A stretch of 64,000 nucleotides of DNA from the NCBI GenBank assembly GCA_029964075.1, contig CM057149.1, positions 1,498,465 to 1,562,464 on the forward strand, given 5' to 3'. Under the pieces are notes generated by a model, which had not been told where the DNA came from, ran no database searches, and saw only the letters and a program-made list of their open reading frames with translations. This stretch comes from Patiria pectinifera. Lineage: Eukaryota > Echinodermata > Asteroidea > Valvatida > Asterinidae. This document shows, one piece after another, positions 36,601 to 48,600 of the stretch; within the stretch, counting starts at the first letter, position 1; every line of letters starts with the position of its first letter. Position numbers and translations under genes: made by a program.

Positions 36601-39600
36601 CAGGTGTAAAACCTACAAAACAGTTGCCAGAGTTGTAATGACTCGAATCAATGACTCGACTCGAGTCTGACTCGATGCCCGTCATGTTCCTTGAACTTTT
36701 TTGCTCAAAATTGAGGATTTTCCCACTTCCGGTTCAGGGGATTTATCTGACCAAAATGATGAAGAAATGTCTGTCTGGAGATGATAGTGTCAAGTCGCCT
36801 GCTGACCCAGATTTTCCTTATTTATTTACCTCTTTTAGTAGGTTTTTTTTTCAGAGTGGCTACAGGAGGCCTAGGCCTAACTGGTATATAGTTTTATACA
36901 CAATTTTTACAAATCTAAGATTTTATTGTATCTTTTTATTGTGAGGGTTTAGGCCCCCCTGAAATTGATTTGTTTGTGCATACATGCTCCTTGGCCCCTA
37001 TTGAATTATTCCAGCTGGTTTTGGGGGTTATATTTCTTTGTCTGCTGCTGGCTCCTAAAACCTCAAAAACAAATATTAAAAATCCTGCATTTTCATGATT
37101 TGTCGGTCAACCATCATGACCTTTTATCAGATGAAAACAGTTTTAGACCCGAAGCCAAACCAGACTTATAAACCGAAGTTTTACTTTTTGTAAACTGTTA
37201 GTGATACAAATGACTTTCTCCATTGTCTTTATTTGTTATATAGTGTTCAAGTATTTGTGACTCGAATTGCGTCGCTAAATATTTGACTTGACTCGATATT
37301 ATTGACCTAATGACTCGACTCGAGTCACTTTTTTAAAATGACTCGACTCGACTTGAGTCACAAAAATCAGTCACTGGTTACAACTCTGGTGCAACTTCAA
37401 ACAAGGGCTTCGTTGATAAAATACGGGCATCAAAAATGTGGAAAATATGTTCTGTTTTTGATAGCTCGGCATCTTTAAGTATGTTTAATGTAACAATTTC
37501 TCTATGTACAAAATATGCCACTTTTATGAAAAAATTCACAATTTGAACACACATCCACTGGACAAAAACAAAATAAAACAACACAATTTATACGATTAAC
37601 TTAATGTCACTGACATTTTCTTCAATTTTTTAAAAACACTCACATTTTTTGAATAGTCATATTGGAGAAATTGCAATTTGGATATTTGATGGATGATTGA
37701 ATATTGGTATCTTCAGTCTAGTGGTTGCGAAGGGCGATTTCTAAAGATTACGTAACACTTTATTTTGAATGAAACTACATGTGCACACACATGTTCACGT
37801 AGGTGGGGAAATCTTTGAAAATTAATTTCTCCAGTTTGGAAGACCGTATCTTCATGCAACCTTCAGGATTTATTTCCCCTATAATGATCCAAGTATGTGT
37901 TAAAAATCGTTGTGATATGTTCTTTACTTTTCGTTGACATTTGAAAAATGGGCCTGGCTACGTGCACTTTTGAAAATTGTAACACTGACATTTGCAATAG
38001 CTGTCAATCTTTTCAAGCCTCACGAATATTAATAAGGTTCCTATCCATTATCATAATGTAAAATTTTGAGAAAAGCCTCCTTCACGAGTAATTAATTGAT
38101 AAATATCACCCTTTTTATCCAGCTTTCATTGGTCGATAGTGAGACCCACGCCAAAACACGCTGAGTGATGCTAATGAATATGGGCAATTCCACGGTTTGA
38201 TGGACATGGCTAAGAAACAAAAAGTTTTATTTTTCAACCCAGTTTCACATTTTTATTATAGATTATGCATTCAAGTATGAGAAATTAACAAAGAAAACCC
38301 AATTTTATCAAACATTTTTGGAGAAATCATGTTGTAAAGTGAAAAATATTTGTTTTTACTACAAAGAACTCAAAAAGTTTGGTAAAGTTTGGTAAAGTTT
38401 AAGTTTTTTTTGTAACAAAAGTTAAATTACATTACATGTAGGCACTTAACACTAAGCTATCGGTACAGTGGTATGCCCTTGATTCCCTGGAACCCACTTT
38501 CCACATCATGGTCTCTGATAGTGTGGCCTTTCCATGGACCAAATATTCTGTGCTGTAGTGGCATACATTAAGTTTTAGCAGACTCTCAGAACATGAGAGG
38601 TTTGTTCTGGTGGCTCAGCACTTGTTAAAAAAACACCTAAATTACAGCTGGACTTAAGAGGAAACATTACATTCCTGATAGGGGATCAGTATGCACTGTA
38701 ATAGTATCAGAATTATGTCAGATGAAATCTTTATCTTGGAGTACTTGCCATTGGAGATCCAAAATGCAAATTTAACTCAGAGTTTTTAGTAGTTCTGATG
38801 CCTATTGGGTAGAAAAATACTCATTATGATAATTTAGTCAAAAAAAATCATGCCATAAAATTCTGAGATGGGTCGGACAACATGTAACATGAGTAACCGT
38901 AACGTGACTAACCATGTTTTTTGTGGACTGCAAAAAAATGGGAGATTCTAGAGGATTTGTTTTACTCTTATTATGTGTGCCCCATGGCATGGTCTTTTAT
39001 CCATTTAAAAGAAATTTCCACAGGTTGCCTGAATGAGGACACTTTTTGCTCAAAGCACTTTTGCTTTTTATGCATGTCCGAAAATGTAACGCGAGTAACC
39101 GATTTTGTGCATCTTGTTTATCATACATAACACATTTTTCTGGATGTCGTCTTTGGTGCTAGGTCTACTCTATCTACCATGGGGATAACAGTCATTAAAC
39201 CTTTTCAGTTAGGTAATTACAGTCCAAGGAAACTCAACAGTACATCAAAAATGTAACGTGAGTAACCGTGGAATTGCCCATATGCTAATCTACATACGTT
39301 ATTGTGTGGCTTGGCCGAAATCGGTCAACCATAGCGCCTAAGGCCCTTTGCTGAACAGTGCATGTGGCTTGGGTCGGCAGAAATCATCGTCAAAATTTTC
39401 CATGGAGATGGTTCAAATTGTAACACTAGCGTTTGCAACAACAGATTAAGCTGAAATTCGGAATATACTTAGATGATGTAAGTGTTCAAGAACTCGTGAA
39501 ATAATAATTTTGAGGAATTCCTAGAAATTGATATAAATACAGAGATTTGGAGTAGTTTTCGAATAATTTCTTCCAGACTTGAAGGTCAGCTTTGACAGTA

Positions 39601-42600
39601 ACCAGTATTGAGGTTTCGGCATCGATGACGGTGATTATTTCACTGACATGAAATTTAGAATTTGTTCTTTCGTTATAATTTAACTTTACAATCATACTGT
39701 GCATATTTTCTGAAAAACACAACGTTCAAAAGGCCATGCTTTTTTTCGTGGTGCATGAATTTCATTGCTCTGCTATAGCATCTAAGTACGTAATCAGATT
39801 AGTTTTGCTTAACAACGGCAGACGCTTTGCCTTAGCAACCACATGACTGTCTTGACTGCATGGAAGTAGCAGTTAAGCCTGGTCGTCTTAATCCGAAGTT
39901 TCTTTTGTGTCATCTAAAACTAAAGTTTGAATTCCAAAGACTCTTATAGTAGCATCGCTTTTAATGCCCCTGGTTAACTTATGCTACTAAAAAAGTCAAT
40001 AGAATTTAAACTTTTAGATGTCACATTAGAATAATCGTACTTTGGAAGCAAATTTGTACATAGTTATAGAGAATAGACTTAAAATAAGTACATGTCCCCT
40101 TTCTCCCTCAGCTGCACACAAAAGAAACCTGGAAGAAACAAGGTTTAGCTATTCAGCATGGTGAAAAACCTTATAAAATGGTCAAAGCCAGACCAAGAAA
40201 GGTAAGACAATAATTAACTTATGCCTTACATTGTTCCTTCATCTGTCAGTGAAACCTTTTTGGAAAATCTGAACCGCTGAATAAAATGATGGTTCGTAGC
40301 TGATCAGATAGCTTCACATGTGTACGTACAAGAGAATTTCCACAATGGAAATGGCAGATGTTTTCCTCTGAGGTGGTCATTTTGTTTGTTGTGGGAATAA
40401 TCCATAATGTGTTTTGTTTATAGAAATGCCTCCCAAATGTTGGGGCCATTTCTATTAATGCACACATGTACACACATTATAGAAAATCTGCTGCATATTA
40501 ATGGAGATTTGTATTAACATTATACAGATCTCCATTCCGAAGAACCAATTATTGAAACGGCTTGCTGAGCTATCTCCATTGATGTTCTGTGATTCAGTGC
40601 TGTCAACATTGTGTTGTCCCCCCTCCCCCCAAAAAGTAACCATAACAGCAACTAGAGATTCACATTTGTTGAGTAACAAACACTGGGTGATCAGGCCAAT
40701 AACTTTCTCATATGACATTGCCCAGTTGTGACTATTTTTATACCAAAAAGGATCATGAAGTTCAGCCTTTACAGTAAAACCATTCATTTAATTCAAGAAA
40801 AAAATACATCATTTAGGGTTTGATAACTTTCAGCTCATTTTATGTACAAGTTCACATTATTTCTGGTTTGATGATGTCAGCAGCAAAAGTGTGCATACTG
40901 AAAACTGATTTAGTCCAGAGAGAATACATTGTCATCATCATCAGGTGGAAAAAAGTTCTGAAAATATGCAAATTACTATGAATGGTTAAGTGTATGTATT
41001 AACAACTCCTAATTTACAGTTTGATGACGTCACAGCATTTTGAAGCCCAAGGTCAACATACTGGGTATCATCATTTTGCCATACGAACAGAGTAATTGGA
41101 CACTAATCAAATGACTGATTTGAATTAAAAAAAAAAAAAAAATCCGTTCTGATGATTGTTGTGATACTTCATGAGCACTACTTTGTATGCGCGCAAGCAC
41201 ATTAGGTGAACAGTTCGCCCGCGCTCACTCTTACATTATGTCTGATGAATAAAGCTGCAGTGGCACAGAACCTGAGAATAATCTCCTCAGAGTTCTTCAT
41301 TGATTCATCTCACTTCATGGTGGCAGCGGTGGTGAAAAAGGCCAGGGAACACCCATCACTCTCAACTAAGCAGAGTAACTGAAAACCACCGGAAAGTAGC
41401 AGAAATTGTCTCCGCGACAACAACGTTTCCGCTGTGATCGCCAGTGTGAACTGTACATATCCATATGTGTACTCGCCGCGTGCGTAGATTCAGCGCACCA
41501 CATCACACACTGTATGCCGCACACCCACCGTCGCCAAGCCCACTGCACACCGCACGCAACGTAACTGAAACTCAGCTGCGTGCGTAGCCTAGCCCGGAGT
41601 CATCGCCGGACTGAGCCAAGCCTAAGCCATCACCGAGCCAACGCTGAGACAGACCGCTATACCGTGCTGTGGACAGCACGGACAAGAGAAAACACCTCGC
41701 CCCGAGTCGACCATCGGCATCATAGAGACAGAGGACTTTTTCGTCTTTTCCGTGGAGCTGAGTGAAAGCTGATCGAGCTCCGATTTGATGCGACCGCACC
41801 GGAACTCGACGTGACCGAGCTTACTCGACCCGTACACACGGTCGACCGGTCAGGGACCAGCCCGTCGCACCATCGCGTGACCAAGGCAAGTCACTACAAT
41901 AACTTTGTCAAAAGTCTGATCTACGGGAGTGATCATCAGCCCCCCGCCCAGCCAGTTCACGTAACAATGTACACCTTTGAATCACCTTCATATTGTTAAA
42001 CATTGTTTCGCTATCGTGCACACATTTTTGTAGCTGTGCGTATGAACAAATAGTTCCGTGAACATCACAAGCCCTGTGAACCGCTTCACGCATCTTTACG
42101 TCAAGTGTGACCTTTGACCCTATCACTCCGCATCATCGCTGGAACTGTGCGCTTCCCGCTCATCACAGTGAACATTCGCCGTATTCATCCGCCAGTGCCG
42201 GAACTGTGCATCAATCATATCTACGGAGGCCTGTACTGGACATCAAGTCAAGTTGGAAATCTGACAGGACATCGCTCATTTCTGTGGAAAAGCAGGACAA
42301 ACTGTGTTTGGACATTCTTGGAGAAAGGACTGCTCACCAATAATATGTGTTTTGACAAATATATTGTTGAATAGTCAAAATTATTATTGAAATAATTATA
42401 TTGTTGTGATTTATTTTGATCACTAATCGTAGCACTTACCTTTAAGCTACATTGCAGTTGCTATTGTTTACAATTTCGTTTGCTGTAGCATATTGAATTG
42501 TATCCCAGAGATTTCTATCCCACAGCCCTGCAGCATGGCCAAGTTCCCAGAAATAAACTGGGGTGCCACAGACATTGCAGAAGAGTTTAAGCTTTTTAAA

Positions 42601-45600
42601 CAATGGATGGAACTGAGCTTCAGGGACCAGGAAATCACCGATCCTGCCAAGCGTGCTGTTATTAGATACAAATAGCAGTCAGAACCGGAGGCCTCAAAAT
42701 GATAAATTCTTCAAGCCTGTCAGCAGAAGAACAACTGATCCCCAACCAGTTATGGGAGTTGTTCGAGAAGCAGCTACACATCAAAGTGAACTTCCGCATA
42801 CATCGCCTGGAGCTTATGCGGTATCGCCAGAAACCAGATGAATCCCTGGACAACTTCGTCAACAGATGCCGAGCAAAGGTACAAGAATGTAACTTCGGAC
42901 CAGAGGAAATGACGGAACGCATCATCGAATTAGTGATTGCGTCTACCACATCTGAATCTTTCCAGAAAGATCTTCTAGACAAACCCATTGGTTTTAGCAT
43001 CGATGACATGCTACAAGAGGGACGGAAGTACGAAGCCATCCTTGCTGGCAAAAAGTGCCTTGAGACGTTGGAGGCGTCACATACAGCTGTCCATGCTTTC
43101 CGACCCACTGGCAGAACCTGTGGCAACTGTGGTCTATCCCACCCACCAAGACGGTGTCCTGCCTACCGGGACACATGTAAATCATGTGGTTCCAAGGGCC
43201 ATTGGGCCAAATTCTGCAGAAAGACCCGAAGCCAGGGTAAACGCAAGGGCAAATCTCCGTCCAGACGTGGCCGCAGCCCATCGCGAGGAAATACAACTCG
43301 CAGACCAAGATCCAAAAGTCGATCCAATGCCGGCAAGCAGAAGCCAAATGACACCAACAGAGATGAACAACCCATCCATTCAGCAGAAGCTTCAGAGGAA
43401 TATGAAACAGTATTCCACAGAGTTACTGTCTCGAACCTCTGCATGAGCTCGATAGACAACAACAGGGAGGCATACACAACGCTTGACGTTATCTGCCCCG
43501 ACCTCATCGGCACACACCGATTAATCACAAAAGTTGACACTGGAGCCGGAGGAAACACGTTGCCACTCCGTACGATCAAACAGATGTATGGAAGTCGATG
43601 GAAGTCTTTCGTCCAGCCTGTGAAGATCAAGCTGACGGCGTACAACGGTACAGAGATTGTATGCCTAGGGTGCATTGAGCTATTATGCCGCTACAAGACA
43701 CCAAAGTGGACAAAGAACAGATTCTACGTCGTAGATGTCCCTGGACCAGCCATAGCCGGCCTGCCCATGTGCTGCAAGCTTGAAGTGGTCACAATCCACT
43801 CCACTGAATCGTCACCTCAACCCCCTGCATCACCCAAACAACCAGGAGTAGGTGAACCCCAAAATCTGTCACATGACACCATCAAGTCGGTCCACGACCT
43901 CGTGAGGTTGTACCCCAACCAATTTGACACAATTGGAAACTTCCAAGCCAGAGCAACTCTTCATCTAAAGGAGGATGCTAAACCGAGCATTGACGCGCCC
44001 AGGAAGTGTAGCATACACCTGAAGCCGAAGCTCAAAATAGAGATCGACAAGATGGAACAGCAAGGTGTAATTAGAAAGGTCACCCATCACACCGACTGGT
44101 GTAGTTCGATAACCACGAGCTTGAAACAAGATGGGATACTTAGGGTCTGTCTGGATCCTAAGCTGCTGAACCAGAGCCTCAAGAGATGTCCGCACAAAAT
44201 ACCCACACTGGAGGAACTGAACCCAGCATTTTCTCAAGCCAAGTTCTTCTCGAAGCTTGATGCTAAAGCTGGGTATTGGGCCGTCAAGCTCGAGGAAGAA
44301 TCCCAAGAGCTGACCACCTTTCGAACGCCATTTGGCCGGTACTGTTTTCAGCGCCTTCTTTTCAGCGCCTTGCTGTATATGGCCGTACTGAGGAAGAACA
44401 CGATGCCAACCTCCTAAATCTACTTCAAACAGCCAGCCGTGAAGGCTTAGTTTTCAACAGCAACAAATGCCACATCAAGACCAACCAAATCAACTTCTTT
44501 GGGTCACTGTACTCCGACACCGGCATCCGGCTGGACCCAGGCAGAATTGAGGACATCCACAGCATTCCAACACCTCAGGACAAGGAAGACCTGCAAAAAT
44601 TCCTAGGCCTGATCACATACGTCTCTGCATATATCCCTAACCTGGCAGACAAAGCAGCGACCCTCAGGGATCTCCTGAAGAAGAATGTGCCATATCTGTG
44701 GCAGGATGACCATCAAGCAGCATTCGAAGCCTTGAAATATTCCATCACCACTGAAGCGTGTCTCCAGTACTACAACCCAGAGATACACACTGTGCTGGAA
44801 GTCGATGCATCACAGAACGGTCTGGGAGCCTGCCTCCTTCAAAACAACAGGCCGATAGCATTTGCGTCGAAGAGTCTTTCCCCGGCACAAGCCAACTACT
44901 CTAACATAGAGAGAGAAACACTAGCCCTAGTGTTCGGCATCACCAGGTTCCATAGCTATCTCTTCGGGAAAGAGTTTACACTCCACACTGATCACAAGCC
45001 ACTTGAGATGATCTGGAAGAAACCCCTCTCGGGTGCACCACCTCGTCTGCAACGCTTGCTAATTAAGGTGCAAGGATACAACTTTGACGTACAGTACAGA
45101 CCAGGGAAAACAATGACGCTATCAGATGCCCTGAGCAGATTGCCAAACCCGACAAAGAGTGATGACATACCCCTAGACAGACTGGTCGGCTTTTTTGATG
45201 TCTATGAAGGCCAAGACGCCATGTGCATGGACCTTGTGTATTTTGGGCAGTCTAAGCAAGAGCAACTGCAGAGAGAAACAGCAAGAGACCCTGCACTAAG
45301 TGCACTGTGTCAGATAATATACAGTGGCTGGCCAGACTCCGTCAAGGAACTACCTCGAGACCTACGGGTCTACTGGCCATTCAGGGATGAGCTTGGTATC
45401 TCCTGGGGAATAATCTTCAAAGGAAGACAGGTCATGATTCCAGACTCACTTCAGACGGATATCTTACAGCAGCTCCATACAGGCCATATGGGTATAGAGA
45501 AGACAAGACGTCTAGCCAGAGAGTCGGTCTACTGGCCCAACATCAATCGCCATATTGATGAACTTGTCAAAGCGTGTTCCTACTGCCAGGAATCCCAACC

Positions 45601-48600
45601 CAAACAGCAAAAGGAACCATTGGAGCCACATCAAGTACCTTCGACCCCCTGGACCAAACTTGGCACTGATCTGTTTGAAATCCACGGAGACAACTATCTA
45701 CTGATAGTTGACTAACATTCGAAGTACCCTGTTGTTCACAAGTTGAACAGCACAACCAGTGCAGCAGTTGCTGGCATCACCTCACACACATTCAGCCTCC
45801 TTGGAGCACCAGCTGAGGTTATGTCAGACAACGGCCCCCAATTCGTAGGCAAACACTACGAAGACATGTGTAACACATGGGGCATCAAGCACACAACTTC
45901 GTCTCCAAGTTATCCACGTTCAAACGGTTTCGTGGAACGTTCAGTCAGAACCGTCAAGTCAGTGATCAAGAAATGCCAGAAGTCTGGACAAAATGTTGAC
46001 ATAGCACTCTTGAACCTCCGGGCAACCCCTGTGGACTCCAAACTACCGTCACCAGCTGAAATTCTCTTCGGCAGACAGATACAAACTACCTTGCCAAACA
46101 ACCACCTGCAAGCAAACCCCCAGAAAGCTGAGGATATCAGAGACCAGCTAGAGGCAAGACGACAAAAGATGAAGACCGACCATGATGCCAAACAAGCAGT
46201 AAAAGAACTCCCACAACTCTATGTTGGCCAACGAGTGCGAATCCTGGACCAGCAGAACCACACTTGGTTGCCTGGTGAAGTCACAACAGTCTGTAAGGAA
46301 CCTAGATCATATGAAGTCACCACACCCAATGAACACAGACTACGTCGCAACCGTTCGCACCTACGTGAGATGCCCAGCCAGATGAAATCCCTGGCTATGC
46401 CCAAACAAGTTCGATTCGCTGATGAATCACTTCCACTGTCCAACAAGAAGCTAGACACAGAAGCTGTGAAACAAACAGACCGAAACAAAACAGACCGAAA
46501 CAACACAGATCGAAACAAGTCTCCGACTGTCACTCGCAAAACAAAATCTGGACGCACAATCCGAAAACCAGCCAGATACACTGAATAATATCACACACCC
46601 AGATTATACATAGCAGATACGTCAAACAAATTGGTTCAGAAACGATATTTCACATTTAATTTCATATGGAAACAAAAAAAATAACCCACACGATTTGAAA
46701 CAGAACTCAAAGTTTCATATGTTTATTAAACCCGTTTAAGTACATTTATTGTTGTTTAAAGTTAAATTTGTTAACCGTTCAAAAAGGAAGAAAGCAAGAA
46801 AGTACCAAAGTCAAATTTCAAAAGAAAGAAAGTACTAAAGTTCACTTTGTTACTGTTAAATTTACTGTTAAAGTTATATTTGTTACCGTTCGAAAAGAAG
46901 GTACTAAGACTGTGTGCCACATATTGCAGAGAAACAAAAGTTGTAGTTGTCAGTAAGATATGACCACCAATGTTTCATATGCCTGTCAATTGAAAAGCCA
47001 TCACTACACATTTCACGTAAATGCTTGCTAATTAAGTAAATCCCAGTTTTATGTGTACACCAATAATTATTCCTGAAATTGTACTTTCAAAAGGGGAGGG
47101 ATGTTGTGATACTTCATGAGCACTACTTTGTATGCGCGCAAGCACATTAGGTGAACAGTTCGCCCGCGCTCACTCTTACATTATGTCTGATGAATAAAGC
47201 TGCAGTGGCACAGAACCTGAGAATAATCTCCTCAGAGTTCTTCATTGATTCATCTCACTTCAATGATGTCATGATTCAGAAACCTTGCAAAGTCACTTGT
47301 GGTTGGTTGTCCAAAGAATATGTCGGAGCAATTTGAAAGAAAAAAAGAGACGAATAAATTTTAAATTTCAGCAAGTTCAACTTATTTGATGTACCACTAG
47401 AGGGCATTACTTTAGGTGATAACGACATGATGCAATTTTTTGTGTTTCTCACTCAACACTTTCATAATTCATTTTTTTTTGGTAGTAAAATTCTTCCGTT
47501 TTCAAGTTAAATTCAATTTGTGTAACTGATTAAAAAGAATAAGAATGGTACTCCATTCATTTGAAAAGTTGTGGTAAGGAGGGTATTTACCCCTCCAATA
47601 TTTTGTAAAGACTGCCTTTTTCCATTCAAAAGCCCTTTTTTCAACGGGCTTACCCCCCAATAATTTGTAAAGAGTGCCCCTTTTTTTTACGAAGTGTCCT
47701 TTTTTTCTGAACAAGTGCCCTTTTCAAAAAGGAAGTGGTGCCATTTTTTGTGGCATCTGCCGTTTTGGGTGCCTTTTTCAGAATGTCACACATGTATCGC
47801 CCTGAAAAGCACCATATATTGGACATAGTGTGCATATTTGTTGGTTTTGAACAGCACCCCCCCCCCATGCTTTTTGATTTTACGGAGGCCAACTGTTCGG
47901 AGTGTTGTGGCTTGATGATTGTTGGACTGGACGTAGGAACTGTTGCGCTGTATGGAGAGGCGACCCGACAGGTCTTGTTGGAATATGGAGATTTTCACTC
48001 TTTTGCAGACTTCTAACAATTCCCATCCTGGTTCTTGCTTCATTGTTGACACACTTCTTGTTCTACCATAATCCCTGCTTACACTCCGAGCACCCCTGTT
48101 TTGCACTGCTCCAAGCTTTTGTGTGAGTTCTTTTGTTGACAGATTCCAAACAGATCCGCAGTACTCTATTGTTGGACGTACTAGTGTTGTATATGCCAGA
48201 TTTTTGACACTTTTTGAACACGAGTGTTAGTTACGCTTGTTAGTTACGCAAGAGTTCTGTTTGCTTTAGCCACTATCTTGTTTACATGTGGAGTTCCATT
48301 ACCATTTTGCAGTCAGCGTTACACCCAGGTAGGGGTATTATTTTTTTCAGCCAATTGTGTATTAATTAGGGTGTACATGTATGTGTAATTATGAGGTGAT
48401 CTTCAATGGGTCACTTTCACGTAGCATTTCTGGACATTAAATTTCATTTGCCACTTTGATTCACTACTCTTTCTAGTTCCTGTCAATAAGGTACACAATG
48501 TTATTGTAGCATGAAGCAGCATGAAAAGGCCAGGGCGCTTTCACAGGTCCCCACTGCAGTTGTCTACAATGTGCCAGCAACAGCCTTTGACTGGAACCAA

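Larger units (their letters stand above)
34679..40111 (+). other. XPC intron, 5.4 kb
   Basis: It contains the SINE dimer (36156-36540), a hAT-like element (36628-37388) and an inverted-repeat element (38178-39283). The stretches 34679-36140 and 39290-40111 show no exon. A short block (TTGTAACACT...TTTGCAA) recurs at about 37978 and 39418. Confidence 0.6.
41152..47267 (+). mobile_element. young Ty3/Gypsy LTR retrotransposon with 5-bp target duplication
   Basis: Two 161-bp LTRs (41157-41317 and 47102-47262), identical as far as I can read, begin TG and end CA. They are flanked by ATGAT at 41152-41156 and 47263-47267, a perfect 5-bp duplication. The internal region has a 1.2-kb leader, gag, protease, reverse transcriptase, RNase H and integrase in the usual Gypsy order on the same strand as XPC. 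There is no env. LTR identity implies a recent insertion. The coding region is nevertheless disabled by a one-base frameshift in gag, an internal deletion in the reverse transcriptase and a stop codon in integrase. Confidence 0.96.

Noticed and set aside
42699..44417. Host gene resembling K02A2.6-like proteins
   Set aside because: It lies between matching LTRs and has gag zinc knuckles, protease and reverse transcriptase, so it is a retrotransposon.
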